From Takakia lepidozioides (taxonomy: Eukaryota > Streptophyta > Takakiopsida > Takakiales > Takakiaceae), in the NCBI GenBank assembly GCA_030704615.1, contig CM060733.1, positions 21,948,001 through 22,012,000 on the forward strand: a stretch of DNA of 64,000 bases, written 5' to 3'. Positions 51,555 through 62,771 of this stretch are shown piece after piece. The position numbers and the translations under genes were made by a program. How positions within the stretch are numbered: position 1 is the first letter of the stretch; each line of letters opens with the position of its first letter. The notes under the pieces are model-generated. The model made no database searches. It was not told where the DNA came from and worked only from the letters and a program-made list of their open reading frames with translations.

Positions 51555-52913
51555 TCATGTAATTTGTACAGGAGATAACCAAGCATCTTCCAATGCCTTC
51601 TCAGCAGTACCGCAATGTGGGGATTGCATAAGTACTCCCAGCTGATACAAATCTGACTGGGGAGTGTAGTGGCCGTCCTCCAACATGTCCTCGCTCCAAT
51701 CAGCAAAAGGCAGAAATCCTTCTGGCAATTTGAATGGAGATTGAGCTACCGTTTCAAGGTCTATGAGCATGAACCCCTCCGCTGAAACCTGCACAATATT
51801 GGGCAACCGGATATCCCTATGGACGAGGTTTGCCGCATGCAGGACAGACAAAGCCTTTCACACGTCCCGAGCCAACAGCTTCATATCGTTCTCCGACCTC
51901 AACAACGGGGAGTAGCCCAGCGTACTGATCACAATATTATAAGTACCTCTACGATCCATTTCAGGCTCTGAAATTACCTCCGGAAGAGAAGGGACTCCTC
52001 GTGCAACATTGTAGGCCTGCCGAATCAGTTCAAAAGTGGTCATTTTCTCAATACAATACCTTGGGAAGTTCCTTATTGCCTTCCGAACACTGCTCGGCTG
52101 AAAGTATATCGTCCTATCCCCACATTCTTCTTCAGAAAACATTGCCCGCCGGCCTGGCACTTCCGGGATTGACTCCACCATCTTCTTCATGATCTCATAG
52201 GCATTGCCAAGGCTGAGTAACAAGAAGAGGCGGTCAGAAAGGTTCAAGACATTAAGACATGGGTTGATTCGAAATGCCCTCTTTCCATCCTTGTCGATAT
52301 AAACCCATTGGAAGGCTGTGCCTGCTGCGATATAGCCGAGAATGAATTGAACCTCCCCATAAAACATCGGACTAAGTGGCATCATCTTTCTCAAAATATC
52401 CTCTTCAGCAGCAGGTAAGCCGGCCAGCTTGTCCTCACCAACCAGAAAAGTGCATCCACCGGCAATTCCAATCATGTCAGGCCTCAGCTGTTTTCCAATA
52501 GTTTTGGTGCTAGAAGTACCTGTCTTGCTTTCACTAGTATTGAACAAAAGCTGGGCATTCAAAGCAGGCATGCAGAACCGGTCATACAAAGAGAATACCG
52601 TCTTAAAACAAAATCCCACAAATATGGATACGTCCTGCTCTGATACTGGAGGGGCAACATTGGCAAGCAACAATGCTGATAGCGTCACAGGGAGCTCTGA
52701 CTCATCTGCCTCCACGATGAAGTCCCATGCCTGAGAGGGCAACTTCTGTCGGAGTGTCAAGTAGGTAATTTTGCACACAGGAAGCTTTCCGTGATCCGTA
52801 GGAAACAATACTGCTGTTAGCTCACAAGAGTTTTGTGGGAGCTTGATAGGCTGAGGCCGCAGCAGAGAATGGATCCACATTCCAGACCTTTCAATCAATT
52901 CTGGTGGACACAA
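51555..52913 (-). pseudogene. REase-kinase (Crinkler-like) protein with an in-frame TGA
   Basis: A frame of about 450 codons, with two parts. Residues about 100-230 show a PD-(D/E)xK nuclease pattern: LRPDMIGIAG, then FLVGEDKLAG, then helices (FILGYIAAGTAFQWVYID). Residues 270 to the end are kinase-like: LHAANLVHRDIRLPNIV is the catalytic loop (HRD and Asn present), FMLIDLE stands for DFG, and YTPQSDLYQLG for the APE-following helix. This pairing is known from Crinkler-type effectors and their relatives in early plants. A single TGA at 51855-51857 falls just before the catalytic loop, where Trp is common. The frame continues unchanged after it, so it is a recent pseudogene or an unusual allele. 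The ATG at 52913 may instead lie in an intron ending at CCACCAG. Confidence 0.65.
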
Positions 52914-53656
52914 ATAACAATTCAGTTAAGCATAGCAAGGAAGACCAGAACAGAGTAACAAGAAGCAAGGAAATGCACAATGGTGGTAATTATCATACTA
53001 ATGAAGTAATTAATTAACATATAAGACACATAAGATTCGTGATGGTTCATCTGAAATAACAACCAAAGGAGCCTCCTCATCATCAAACTTTAAAACATAA
53101 AAAAAGACAAGCTCAGACTGCCCTAGGCAACGTGATCTCACACTCTAACCATCATCCCATGTTGTTGAGTTGCATCTATCATGTAGTGCACAACCAGAAT
53201 TCCACATATAAATAACAAACAACCGTGTCTTTCAAAGGACCCTCCTGCGCTGGAAAGCTGGCTGTCATGGTGGACATACCGATACTGCCAATTGGGAGCA
53301 TATGTTCGCAATGTAAGTGTTCGCTTTCTCCATACACTGTGCAACTCGTTACTCTAGCTAATCATTGTCCAGACAAACTCCAGAAACAAAACCTAAGTAT
53401 CAAGAACTCCACAAATACTCGATGCAACAAATAAAGACAACCCTAGGCACTCATGAGAAATGAGGGGTTTGAACGATACTACTCATATTTGCAGCCACGC
53501 ATCAAACAAACCCTAGCTATGAAAAGAATCAAGAAAAGATCCCAGCATCAGCAACCTAGGTGCCAAGATTCTACACAACCTCTGAATTACACCAAACGGG
53601 ACGTTGGGGATTTAGGGGACCGTGCGGGAGTAAACATAACCTACAGGACAAACAGC
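52914..53656. other. No recognised gene
   Basis: It holds dispersed phrases shared with 57450-57550 (GAGCCTCC, CATCATCA, CTGCCCTAGGCA), indicating an interspersed repeat family. It may also be intron or upstream exon sequence of the REase-kinase gene. Confidence 0.35.
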
Positions 53657-53915
53657 TCCAGTAAGTACAAGAAGACATACCCTACAACCCTTGCTACGAA
53701 AGCCTTGCAAAAATTTATGGAGTGAAGGCAAGTGGAGCTTCTGCCTGCCTCACAAAGTTTGCAAAGCTTTCAATAACCTTGAAACGATCTGGTGACAACA
53801 AACCCTAAGTACTTAAACCTCACTATCAGCAAACTCAGGCCGCAGAGCCCTAAGAAACTCAGACCGCCACAGGAAAACCTAAATTATCCCGATGACAAAA
53901 CCCCGATGACAGGGA
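53657..53915. repeat. Direct repeat copy 2 (about 255 bp)
   Basis: Partner of 49909-50161, in the same orientation, 3.75 kb apart. After it the two copies diverge at GAGAAGGG. Confidence 0.85.
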
Positions 53916-54300
53916 GAAGGGTTTACCACTGCCTTTACTTGTGTCTGTTGTTGAAGGAGCATCAACCTGCTTAAAGGTATAGTCTCCTGGGTCCAAGGAA
54001 TCGCTCCCAAGCAGCAGAACTCCCTCTTGATTAAACAAATCCCCATATTGATTTGCATTGTCATCGGGTGTCTAGAGGGCAAGTATGAAAATAAAGTAAC
54101 CCCACCTTCAAAGGGAGATCGTTAACCGAGCGTCACTACCCTAACACTAGTCATAGCTAAGAAACAAACTAATCATGAAGAATTGTCCCTTTTCTTTCCA
54201 CTATTGTTCTATTGTTGTTCTATCTTGAATCTTTGGCATTCCGTCCTTAAGCTCCCGACGAGATGAATTCAAGGTCAGATGGTGGGGTCAGCTGCAACAT

Positions 54301-55056
54301 ATGCCCAACACCAGATATCCTAAGTTAATCGACTCTATATCTTGGAAACAGGACCGCCCTGTCAAACAGGCTAAGTCCTGGCAGAAGAGAGTAGAAGAGA
54401 TTCTCAAGGACCTGGACCTGGAGCCGCAAGTCTTGACCCTGCTGGATAAATCTGACTTAGAGGCTGTAGTGTCCAAAGCCATGTCTTTTGCCATGAGATT
54501 GTCTGATGAAAATGAAGTTAGGCAGAAAACTTCCCTGAACCTGTTTCCAGTCAGTGACATGGGGGAGGACATCTTGGATGACCTCAAGGGTCTACCCACT
54601 CTCGGCACTAGACTGAAATTTAAACTCAGGGCAGGAAGCCTACCTTTGAACAGCAAACAGAAGCAGAGAGGAAAGAGAGAGTGCAATTGCCCGTTGTGTG
54701 GGCAATCTGAAGACAGTATTCATTTTTTGATACACTGTCCAGGGTTCTCTCACCAAAGAGACGCTCTCTTCAAATCTATCAAGGGAATTGTGCCTGTACC
54801 CCTGTTTACCAACTTTGAAAGTCTCGAGGCTGAGCCGAAAACCCAGGCCCTGCTGAGGCCTAGTTTTTGGGCAAATCACACACAGCAGATTGATGCTTGT
54901 GTGAAGGGATTTCTAGAGGATATCTGGAAAACCCGGATTAATTCTATATATCAAGGTAAGTCTTACTACCAACGTCAGCCCCTGACAGAGGTAGGTTCTA
55001 TCCCTTTTGTTCCCGCTCAAACTGGGCGCGGGGTCAATGTCCACAAGGCTACGTAA
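54301..55056 (+). pseudogene. LINE ORF2 C-terminal fragment
   Basis: An open frame of 251 codons with a coiled-coil-like N-part (KQAKSWQKRVEEILKDLDLE), LGTRLKFKLRAGSLPLNSK, and the zinc motif CNCPLCGQSEDSIHFLIHC followed by PGFSHQRDALFKSI. This is the Cys/His region found at the end of plant LINE ORF2 proteins. The polymerase is absent, so it is a fragment. It differs from the LINE at 4126-8930. Confidence 0.7.
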
Positions 55057-55402
55057 GTCACCAACAACCACATTTTGTCATCGACCAATTAACGGCTCAA
55101 AACATGCGCACAATTTCGGCTAGAGCTTTCTATCCTCTGAAGATGGTACTCAAGAAATCGTAAAGGTTTGAACAACACTACTGATTCGCAGGTCACATGC
55201 ATCAAAGTACTGAAGAGAGAACAGAAACTCATTCTTCGCACATTGGTAGCAAACCCTACCAGACTCCCTCCTTGACGCACTATCTGACACCCTAAACCAC
55301 AACCATGGTTTCCATAACCAACAATCCCACACAGAAAGTAGGCTGCGAAGACAGACACAACACCGTTCAACCAAGAAGCAAGAGACGTCACAAAAATCAG
55401 AT

Positions 55403-55836
55403 GAAGACCTTTGAACAGCAAACAGAAGCAGAGAGGAAAGGGAGAGTGCAATTGCCCGTTGTGTGGGCAATCTGAAGACAGTATTCATTTTTTGATACAC
55501 TGTCCAGGGTTCTCTCACCAAAGAGACGCTCTCTTCAAATCTATCAAGGGAATTGTGCCTGTACCCCTGTTTACCAACTTTGAAAGTCTCGAAGCTGAGC
55601 CGAAAGCCCAGGCCCTCCTGAGGCCTAGTTTTTGGGCAAATCACACACAACAGATTGATGCTTGTGTGAAGGGATTTCTAGAGGATATCTGGAAAACCCG
55701 GATTAATTCTATATATCAAGGTAAGTCTTACTACCAACGTCAGCCCCTGACAGAGGTAGGTTCTATCCCTTTTGTTCCCGCTCAAACTGGGCACGGGGTC
55801 AATGTCCACAAGGCTACGGCAAACAACGTCCTATGA
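55403..55836 (+). pseudogene. Second copy of the LINE C-terminal fragment
   Basis: Bases 55409-55820 repeat 54646-55056 with only a few changes, including the same zinc motif and the same end. The copy begins at CTTTGAACAGCAAAC and lacks the upstream part. The two copies are about 770 bases apart, a local segmental duplication. Confidence 0.75.
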
Positions 55837-55845
55837 GTACAATCT

Positions 55846-55898
55846 ATCTTGAATCTGAGCAGATTCCATCCTACGGAATAAATAAATTATTTGCAAAC
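55846..55898. repeat. 53-bp dispersed repeat, copy 1
   Basis: The phrase ATCTTGAATCTGAGCAGATT, then CCATCCTACGGAATAAATAA and ATTATTTGCAAAC, recurs at 57028-57080. It directly follows the second LINE fragment. Confidence 0.75.
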
Positions 55899-56214
55899 CC
55901 TGATGGGTGAACGCAGCCAAGAAACTTACACCACACCTAGTTGCCAGGAGTGCGCAACCCTGAGTGCACATCCAGAATTCGACATCTAAATAACAAACAA
56001 CCGTGTCTGCCAAGGACCCAACCCAGGAACAAGAATTGCTAACACTTTCTAGTCCACTTTTTACCCTCCACACTTTACACAGTCACTTCAAGATCTCTCC
56101 TCTTGCCCATGGTGATACAAGGGAGGGAGGTAGAAGGTGCTGTAGATTCTTGGGAGAGCTTTGCCACTTCTGCTGCTGATAGAGTCATGGAAGGAAACTA
56201 ATTATCTGTGGTAG

Positions 56215-56456
56215 AGCAGTAAATTGGTGGACCCATGAGATCAAGCTCAAGATTGCTGAGAGGCAGGCGCTCTAAAAGGACTGCTGTAATATCAAAGATG
56301 AAAAAACGCTCTGGTCTAGATACTACCAACTGCGTAAAGAGGTCAATCAGCTTGTAAGGGATCAGAAGAGGCTTTACTGGGAGAAGTTGTACAGTGACAT
56401 AAACTTAACCCACCATGGTCATATTGACAAAAGATTCTGGTTGGCCTTACAGCCAA
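56215..56456 (+). pseudogene. LINE ORF2 fragment between endonuclease and RT
   Basis: The strand reads WWTHEIKLKIAERQAL, stop, then WSRYYQLRKEVNQLV and RDQKRLYWEKLYSDINL, then KRFWLAL. This is the linker that precedes the RT in LINE ORF2. One stop breaks it. It could belong to the same lost element as the C-terminal fragments upstream. Confidence 0.65.
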
Positions 56457-56925
56457 TCATCATAACACCAACAATTGCACAACCCTACATGTACCCTACC
56501 TGGATCTTGGCAAGAACCACAACAGTGATAGACAATGTATATAGACTGGGAAAACATAACACACCAAAGAGAAAGAAGACAAGAATGCAGAACGCTTTTA
56601 ACCTGCCCTCATCTGCCGCAACCTGATCGACCTTAAGAAAATAAGTGTCCTTTTAAGTCTGGAAAACTTGGACATTCAATGAGCTAGCAAAACACATTTT
56701 AGCACAAAACCCTAACTGCTCCGGCTCACCTACACGGTCCTAAAGCATACCTGCATGAGTATGTGGGCGTGTAGAACAACAGGTCATAATCAAGCAAAGA
56801 TTCTGAATTCAAGGTGCCAAGAATCTACATAACCTGGGCCCACGGTACGGTGTGGCTAACATGCAGTAATGAACTTTAGTGCTGCGGTGCACACTTGCGC
56901 AAGAGACCGATAGCGAACAAGTACA

Positions 56926-56961
<36 letters not shown>

Positions 56962-57027
56962 TAAAGAGAGCTTGAAATTGCTGGGAGGGAAGCGAATGGA
57001 AGCTGCGGGTGCGACAATCCAATCTTG

Positions 57028-57080
57028 AATCTGAGCAGATTCCATCCTACGGAATAAATAAATTATTTGCAAACTTTAAG
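57028..57080. repeat. 53-bp dispersed repeat, copy 2
   Basis: It matches 55846-55898 almost exactly. No function is seen. Confidence 0.75.
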
Positions 57081-58722
57081 CACCTGACCTTGTGTTCATT
57101 GACTGCTTAAACTACTCGAACTCAAGACAGAAAAGCAAAGAAAAGCAACAAAACCAGGAAGAAAAGCAAAACCCTGCTACCTGCTGTAGGTGCTACAAAG
57201 TATCCCCACAACAGACGTATGTGACCAACCAAGAATACTCGAGGTGTGCTGAGGTGCTCAACCCTTACAGTAGCCATAGCTGAGAAAAAAACTAATCTGC
57301 AAACCCTCAGCACTTAGGAATGGTTTGACACAATATTCTGAAAGATCGTTGATTCACAAACTCAGAGCTAACAAAAACGAGTCCAGCCAAAGGCTCAATG
57401 ACGAAACAGATAAACTGCAAAACCCTAAGCACTTGATCTTCTCTTCATTGACTGCTTGCACTAAAAGAGCCTCCCCATCATCAGACTTGCAGACATAAAA
57501 ACAGACGGGCTTATACTGCCCTAGGCACCCATCAACGTTCACCAGACTCTCTCATAACTTCTCATTAGTGAAGTATTAGCTCATATTCCACACATGGGGC
57601 AAACCAAAGCATCAGACACAACAAAAGGAAACCAAATGAATAACTATCCCAGCAACAATGGACATCATTAAGGTAAATTTTCAGCCCACGTAAATAGATA
57701 CTAAATTCAGCTTGCAATACCTGGCAATACTGGCAATACTTGGGTTGGCTTCCGCTTTTTGGACAAAATTGCTTTCTTGAATCCTCTTCTGTCCCCCCTG
57801 GCAGCCTCTGGAAACTCTTCATCCATAATCTCATCGAGCTCCTGCTCTGACAAAACTTCACAAAACAAAAGGGTTTAGGGTTTAGGGTTTCCGAATAACA
57901 CTTGTTTTGTGAAGCTGCCTTCGTGAGAATTTGGAAGACTTTACCACGAGGTTTTGAGTATCGACATCTCTACAGGCATTGGAACTGTGGTCCCCCAAAG
58001 AGAAGTTGGGGGAAATTCATGCTATCTTGCTGTCAGTGCAAACAGCTAAGAGCTGCTAGCTGTTTTTGGTCAACTGCCATCCTTGCTGGAGCAGAGTTTG
58101 TACACATATGACTTGCTGCTGTTCCAGAGTTTTCTCCAGAAAGTAAAGCAAGTGCAAATATCCACAATCACAAGTAAGGATTGTTTACTTCTCCCCAGAA
58201 TCAAACAATTTGGATAGTACAGGGAGAATGTCAAGCTCCACATCAAGGTCTCCTGTCCTTTAATTCTTGAAACCAATTTGTGCTATGTTTTGTTGGTGAT
58301 GTGGCTCTAGTAGCTCTTTCTTATAAGACTTGATCACTTTTTCCTTCCTTGCAAAGGTATCAGCTGCCATTCCCAAGCAGACAAGGGAGAATTAGGAAGA
58401 TTGCACTGTTACAGAAATTTCACGGTGACAGCACGTTTTTTTGAAGCGTAAGTTCTGCTCAACATACCCACCAAAGTGCGAAATGTACAAAGAGAGATCT
58501 CTTTCAGAACAGATTCACAATGAAACTACCTATCATTGCAACTACACCACGGCCCTCCATTTCACTCAGGATGCTCGCTGGCAGGAAGGACTAACATTAA
58601 GCTCAGTATTTCAAAGAGCTGCAGGGACAGTCCCCAAACTTTTTTTCCTTGCTGATTAACATCCAAAAGTGCACCCTCAAAGACTACCTGTGCTTGGGTG
58701 CGTCAGAGACTCCCCCTGCAAA
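57081..58722. other. Mostly non-coding; one possible minus-strand exon
   Basis: A minus-strand stretch at 57850-57712 reads SEQELDEIMDEEFPEAARGD, then RRGFKKAILSKKRKPTQVLP, with coding-like composition and no known family. It ends at an interstitial telomere tract. Phrases such as GCAAACCCTAAGCACTTG recur, belonging to the dispersed repeat family of this region. Confidence 0.3.
57856..57914. repeat. Interstitial telomere tract inside a 13-bp inverted repeat
   Basis: Three TTTAGGG-type repeats at 57870-57890 lie between CTTCACAAAACAA (57856-57868) and its exact inverted copy TTGTTTTGTGAAG (57902-57914). Confidence 0.85.
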
Positions 58723-59768
58723 TCAGCTGGACTTGTCATCCAGGGTTACAAATGCCTTGAGTATGGGGCTTATCCTATCTGACAGACCTCCCTTTTCTGA
58801 AAGCGTTAGTGAATTATCCTTCACGACACTTTGGAGCTTCTTCACTGCCAGCTCTAGTTTCTCTTGCTCTGCAATCACACGATTTGCTTGTTAGATATGG
58901 TGCTTCTGCATTTTGCAGTGGTGACCGAATGTATTGTTGTTTCCTCCTCCCAAGCCTCCCCACCTTATGTGTCTCTCTCATCTGCTAACGATGTCATGGC
59001 AGGATTTTTGACCCAACATAAGACAGCGAGAATCAATGTTGGTGGGAAAATTATAACATGCGTAACCAACCTTCTTCCAGATCACCGTGAACTCGATGAA
59101 AGGGATGGCGGACGAACATATCAGAGCCCGGCCATATCACCCAAACAGGTGCCGTCCCATCATGTTCTCCACAGGTGAGGCATCCCCCTTCCCCTGCATT
59201 CGTATTTTGAGCCTCCAGTTCCTGCGAGAGGACACTGGAGCGAGAGGTGCGAGCCTGCTTGCGTAAGGCCGTCAATGCTTCTCTGTTCCCATTACGCAAT
59301 CTGTCGCACTCCACCAGCTACCCACATGGAGAACCAACCAGACTTTCTAAGATTTTCAAAGAACCACAAGAACGGGAGAAAATTTCCTTACAACAACAGG
59401 TCCGACATTCCGTGACAGACGCTACAAAATTACACACTAGTACAGGACAGAGGAGTGGCTCTACTCACTAAGACGCGATAGAATTTTCTTGGGGTTGTCT
59501 AGGGAGAAATACAGGCAATCTCAGGTCACGATGATTCAATCACAAACCTTTCATAGATCTATTCACTGTTATGCGATGAGGCTGGATCCTCTGCGTCGAT
59601 TCATGCGGTAAAGAAAACTTAAGAAACCACGTAAAACATACACATAATCATCACCATGCCTGCTTAGATGAGGTCTGTGCCAACCTGCTGGCGGGCAAGC
59701 AGGAACTCGTCTGCCACAGCCTCGACCTCCGCCAGTCGCTTTTGCAATCGCTGCACTCCCTCTTCCAT
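58723..59768 (-). CDS. PDRG1: PDRG1-like protein, prefoldin beta family, 3 exons
   Basis: Relative of p53 and DNA damage-regulated protein 1, a small component of the R2TP/prefoldin-like chaperone complex that helps assemble RNA polymerases and other complexes. Exons on the minus strand: 59768-59685 (MEEGVQRLQKRLAEVEAVAD), 59317-59071, 58868-58723. Splice sites are GT-AG and the frame closes, giving 158 residues, near the family size. The first helix is followed by CDRLRNGNREALTALRKQ, the family's KRNQNREALRAL motif. Then come CLTCGEHDGTAPVWVIWPGS and DMFVRHPFHRVHGDLEE, then KLELAVKKLQSVVKDNSL. The CxxC in the middle is shared with plant forms. It lies head to head with the TTM3-like gene, 219 bases apart. 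Confidence 0.85.
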
Positions 59769-59987
59769 TCTGACATGCAAGCAAACGCTCGCAGGGACCT
59801 AATATATTTTGACATTTTGTATGTATTTTATTAGGTTAATCTTTTCAGCTTTGAGAGAAGAGATAGGGTTCCTATTCTCTCCTCCACTTGAGCCATGGCT
59901 TCCCTCTCTGCTTGTACCGGTACCACACACGCTTCCACAGTTGCACGTATTTCAACTCCAGCTCGGATCTAAGAGGGTAGGGAGCGG
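59769..59987. promoter_or_regulatory. Shared promoter region of two divergent genes
   Basis: Only 219 bases separate the start codons of the PDRG1-like gene (minus) and the TTM3-like gene (plus), so both transcription starts must lie here or inside the untranslated leaders. No clear TATA box is seen. Confidence 0.55.
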
Positions 59988-60744
59988 ATGGAAGTCGAAG
60001 TGAAGCTGAGGCTGCCTGATGCAGCTGCACATGAAAAGGTTGCTTTGTTATTGGCCCCAACACATGAGGTCACATACCAGCAGGAGAACATCTTCTTCGA
60101 TGGCTCCACCCAAGAATTGAGGTCACAAAGGTCAGTGCTCCGACTGCGATTCTACAACGGCGACGTGCGCTGTGTGGTCACGCTCAAGGGAAAAGCTGTC
60201 GTTGTGGATGGCATCAGTCGGGCAAAAGAGGTGAGACTCGCTTGGAACTCGTGCATTCTCATTTCTTACAAGCAAACATGCGGAGGTACTGGAATAAAAG
60301 TCCAAAGTACTGTCTCTTGTGGAGTTGTGGAGATGGGTTGTGTAAATCGGTATAACTTCTGTCAACTTCTGACAGGTGGAGGAGGACATCGACTCAGCCC
60401 TGGGAAGAGCATGTGTGGCAGACCCATCTCGATTGGCTGGTATAGGTGGCAAGCTGATCCAACATGTGGTGTCTCAGTACAATTGCCGAGACTTTGTGTG
60501 CCTCGGAGGTTTCAGAAACGTCCGTAATGTGTATAGCTGGGAAGGGCTTAAACTGGAACTGGATGAGACCCAGTATGCTTTTGGGACCACTTACGAGATT
60601 GAGTGCGAGACCACGGAGCCAGAAAAGTTTCGGCAGCTGTTGGGTGAGCTTTTGAACGCAAGTGGGATTCCATACTCCTATTCTACAATCACCAAGTTCG
60701 GTGTATTTAGATCTGGGAAAATACCCACCTTGACTGGAGCTTGA
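59988..60744 (+). CDS. TTM3: TTM3-like CYTH-domain triphosphate tunnel metalloenzyme, 2 exons
   Basis: Hydrolyses inorganic tripolyphosphate or related triphosphates with Mg or Mn in the cytosol. Exon 1 is 59988-60230, exon 2 is 60376-60744, with a GT-AG intron of 145 bases. The product has 203 residues; Arabidopsis TTM3 is about 210. The CYTH hallmark ExExK stands at the extreme N-terminus (MEVEVKLRL). Basic tunnel strands follow (SVLRLRFYNGD, CVVTLKGKAVV), then the acidic strand ETQYAFGTTYEIECETTE and the C-terminal ITKFGVFRSGKIPTL. The start is well fixed, since ExExK always lies near residue 4. It is head to head with the PDRG1-like gene. Confidence 0.93.
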
Positions 60745-62344
60745 GGGGGTCTAGAGGAGGTCTGCGTGTGTCTGTGTGAGGAAAGGGCCAGTTGTGATCT
60801 ACCGAAGGACATTCTTGCAAAAACACAAATTAAACAAGACTTGAAAGCTACTCAAATGCGTTACCCGATCTCGAGCGACTTCTGTTTCTTCAAGCTGCTG
60901 AATACAGCAAGCTTTTGATAAAACTATTTGATGTCAAATGGATATTGCTTAACAACAACATCATCGTGCAAGTTGTCAACTTTCAGTTTCTCTTCCACAC
61001 CATCGAGGTTTATATTGGCACAGGCACCATCGCCTGAAGCTCCAGCTGCATCACAACGAAGTTGTAACGATATTCAACCTGCAAGAGCGAGTTTTTCAAA
61101 ACTGCAAACTTTATTCAAAGAGGAAAGTCTCTTCAACACTGTGGCTGTCTCACCAGAGCTAATCCATCACGAGCGGGATCAATATACAACATCCTTCTGA
61201 CAGAAGCAATCCATGTAAACAGGAATGCGAAGTCCTCCTGCCATGTCTGCAAGCAAAATAGTTTTGAGGTCATAGGACAAACCTTTTGGCAAGGGCTCCT
61301 CTGTGAAAATAAAGAAAACTGATTCTCGTTGCATGGGAGCATCAGGATTCAGCTTCTCCAGTTTCCAGCTGACCGGGTCCGTTCTGTCAAGGCCGTGGTG
61401 AGGGAAATTCCGCGGGGTCCTGTCAGTCCCCGAACCAGAATGATGAGTGGACAATGAATGCCATCTAATTTGATGGTCATATATCCAATGTAAGCAGAAG
61501 GGTACCAGTATTCGCTTCGAGGCAAGGTTTGCCTAAGGAGGTATCCTACGCGAGGAAGGTCAGAGATGCTCCTGTGATTGCACGAAGCCGAGGAATGAGA
61601 GCAATTTCAGAAAACATTCAACTTCTATGAAGGCTTGAGACGTGTCTATATGCGTGGCGTCAGGTCAGGAAACCTCACCCCCCCCTGCTTAGCAGCTGGT
61701 CGGTGGAAACGAATGTGACAATGTAGAGATACCGATCATCCTCCACAGATAATTTGAGCCTCACGGACGTCGAGTGCTGGACCATAAAGCCACCTGGTCT
61801 AGAGCCACATGCTTTCCCAGACTGATCAAACTTTGAAGAACTTAGCTCACACACTTCGGACTTCAGACTTGCTACGTTCTTTCTACTCTTCTTCGGTCCC
61901 TGTCCACGATTGGCTTTCGGCCAGGCCACTTTCTTATTCCAACTTGCACATTTACAGATTTCAGATCCTTTCATTTCAGATCGCCGATCCTATTTGGCCT
62001 CTGTTTAGAATCTACTTTGTCAACTTTTGTACATGAACTGCTCTTCTATCATGCTCTATGCATAATATTGGAATTCGCATTCTAGATCGCCCAACCACCA
62101 CATTGTGCCTTGATCAATCAACCATCATGGGGCAGTGGAGGTCTGATCATCATCTCCTTCTTCAAAGCCCGTTTGCTCACACCGCTTCAAAGCCCACTAG
62201 CTCTCTCTGCAGTGCTTTTTCTTCTTCCTGCAGCTGCCATTTTTCCATATTGAAGTATGGCCTCTTCAATCATTTACTGTAAGTTGCTAGCCACCTCACA
62301 TATCATCCCATTATTCTTTCTCACCGTTCCCAGCACATTCACTA
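60745..62344. other. No recognised gene; possible minus-strand exons
   Basis: Minus-strand frames at 61974-61675 (STSVRLKLSVEDDRYLYIVT) and 61454-61179 (DPVSWKLEKLNPDAPMQRES, LLADMAGGLRIPVYMDCFCQ) have coding-like composition and may be exons of one gene. I recognise neither. The rest shows nothing. Confidence 0.3.
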
Positions 62345-62375
62345 TGCATTAGAACCCGTTCTTAAATGTAATAGA

Positions 62376-62468
62376 GAACGGGCCGTGTTTGGCCAATTCT
62401 GCCCTGTAAGGTGAGGGGCTTGCCCAAAGGCCGCTTACAGGGCAGAGTCGGCCCAACACGGCCCGTTC
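62376..62468. repeat. Near-perfect fold-back, about 93 bases
   Basis: GAACGGGCCGTGTT (62376-62389) pairs with AACACGGCCCGTTC (62455-62468). Inside, CTGCCCTGTAAG (62400-62411) pairs with CTTACAGGGCAG (62434-62445). The RNA form would be a long hairpin like a small-RNA precursor or a MITE. Confidence 0.8.
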
Positions 62469-62720
62469 ACTACCGTTAAAAGCAGGGTGTGGCGTATTCT
62501 CGCCGCCACCTGGCGCACTATGATTGGGGTTCAATTATCCCATATCGATTGCCCAGATTCAGAGCCCCGGAGAGGATATAAACGGGAAGGGCCCGTCCCA
62601 ACACGGCCCGTTCACTACCGTTAAAAGCAGGGTGTGGCGTATTCTCGCCACCACCTGGCGCACTATGATTGGGGTTCAATTATCCCATATCGATTGCCGA
62701 AATTCAGAGCCTGGCTGATG
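62457..62720. repeat. Two direct copies of a block with an snRNA-type upstream element
   Basis: 62457-62569 and 62603-62715 are nearly identical, each ending in AATTATCCCATATCGATTGC. Part of the block (CGTTAAAAGCAGGGTGTGGC) has an inverted copy at 62851-62880. Confidence 0.8.
62537..62582 (+). promoter_or_regulatory. snRNA-type promoter, upstream element plus TATA
   Basis: ATCCCATATCG at 62537-62547 and TATAAA at 62577-62582, 29 bases apart. The second upstream element at 62682-62692 has lost its TATA box. No known snRNA follows either. Confidence 0.6.
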
Positions 62721-62771
62721 GCTGATGACATGGGCCTGGGTGGTTGCTTTATCGTCCTCGGTGCATAATCG

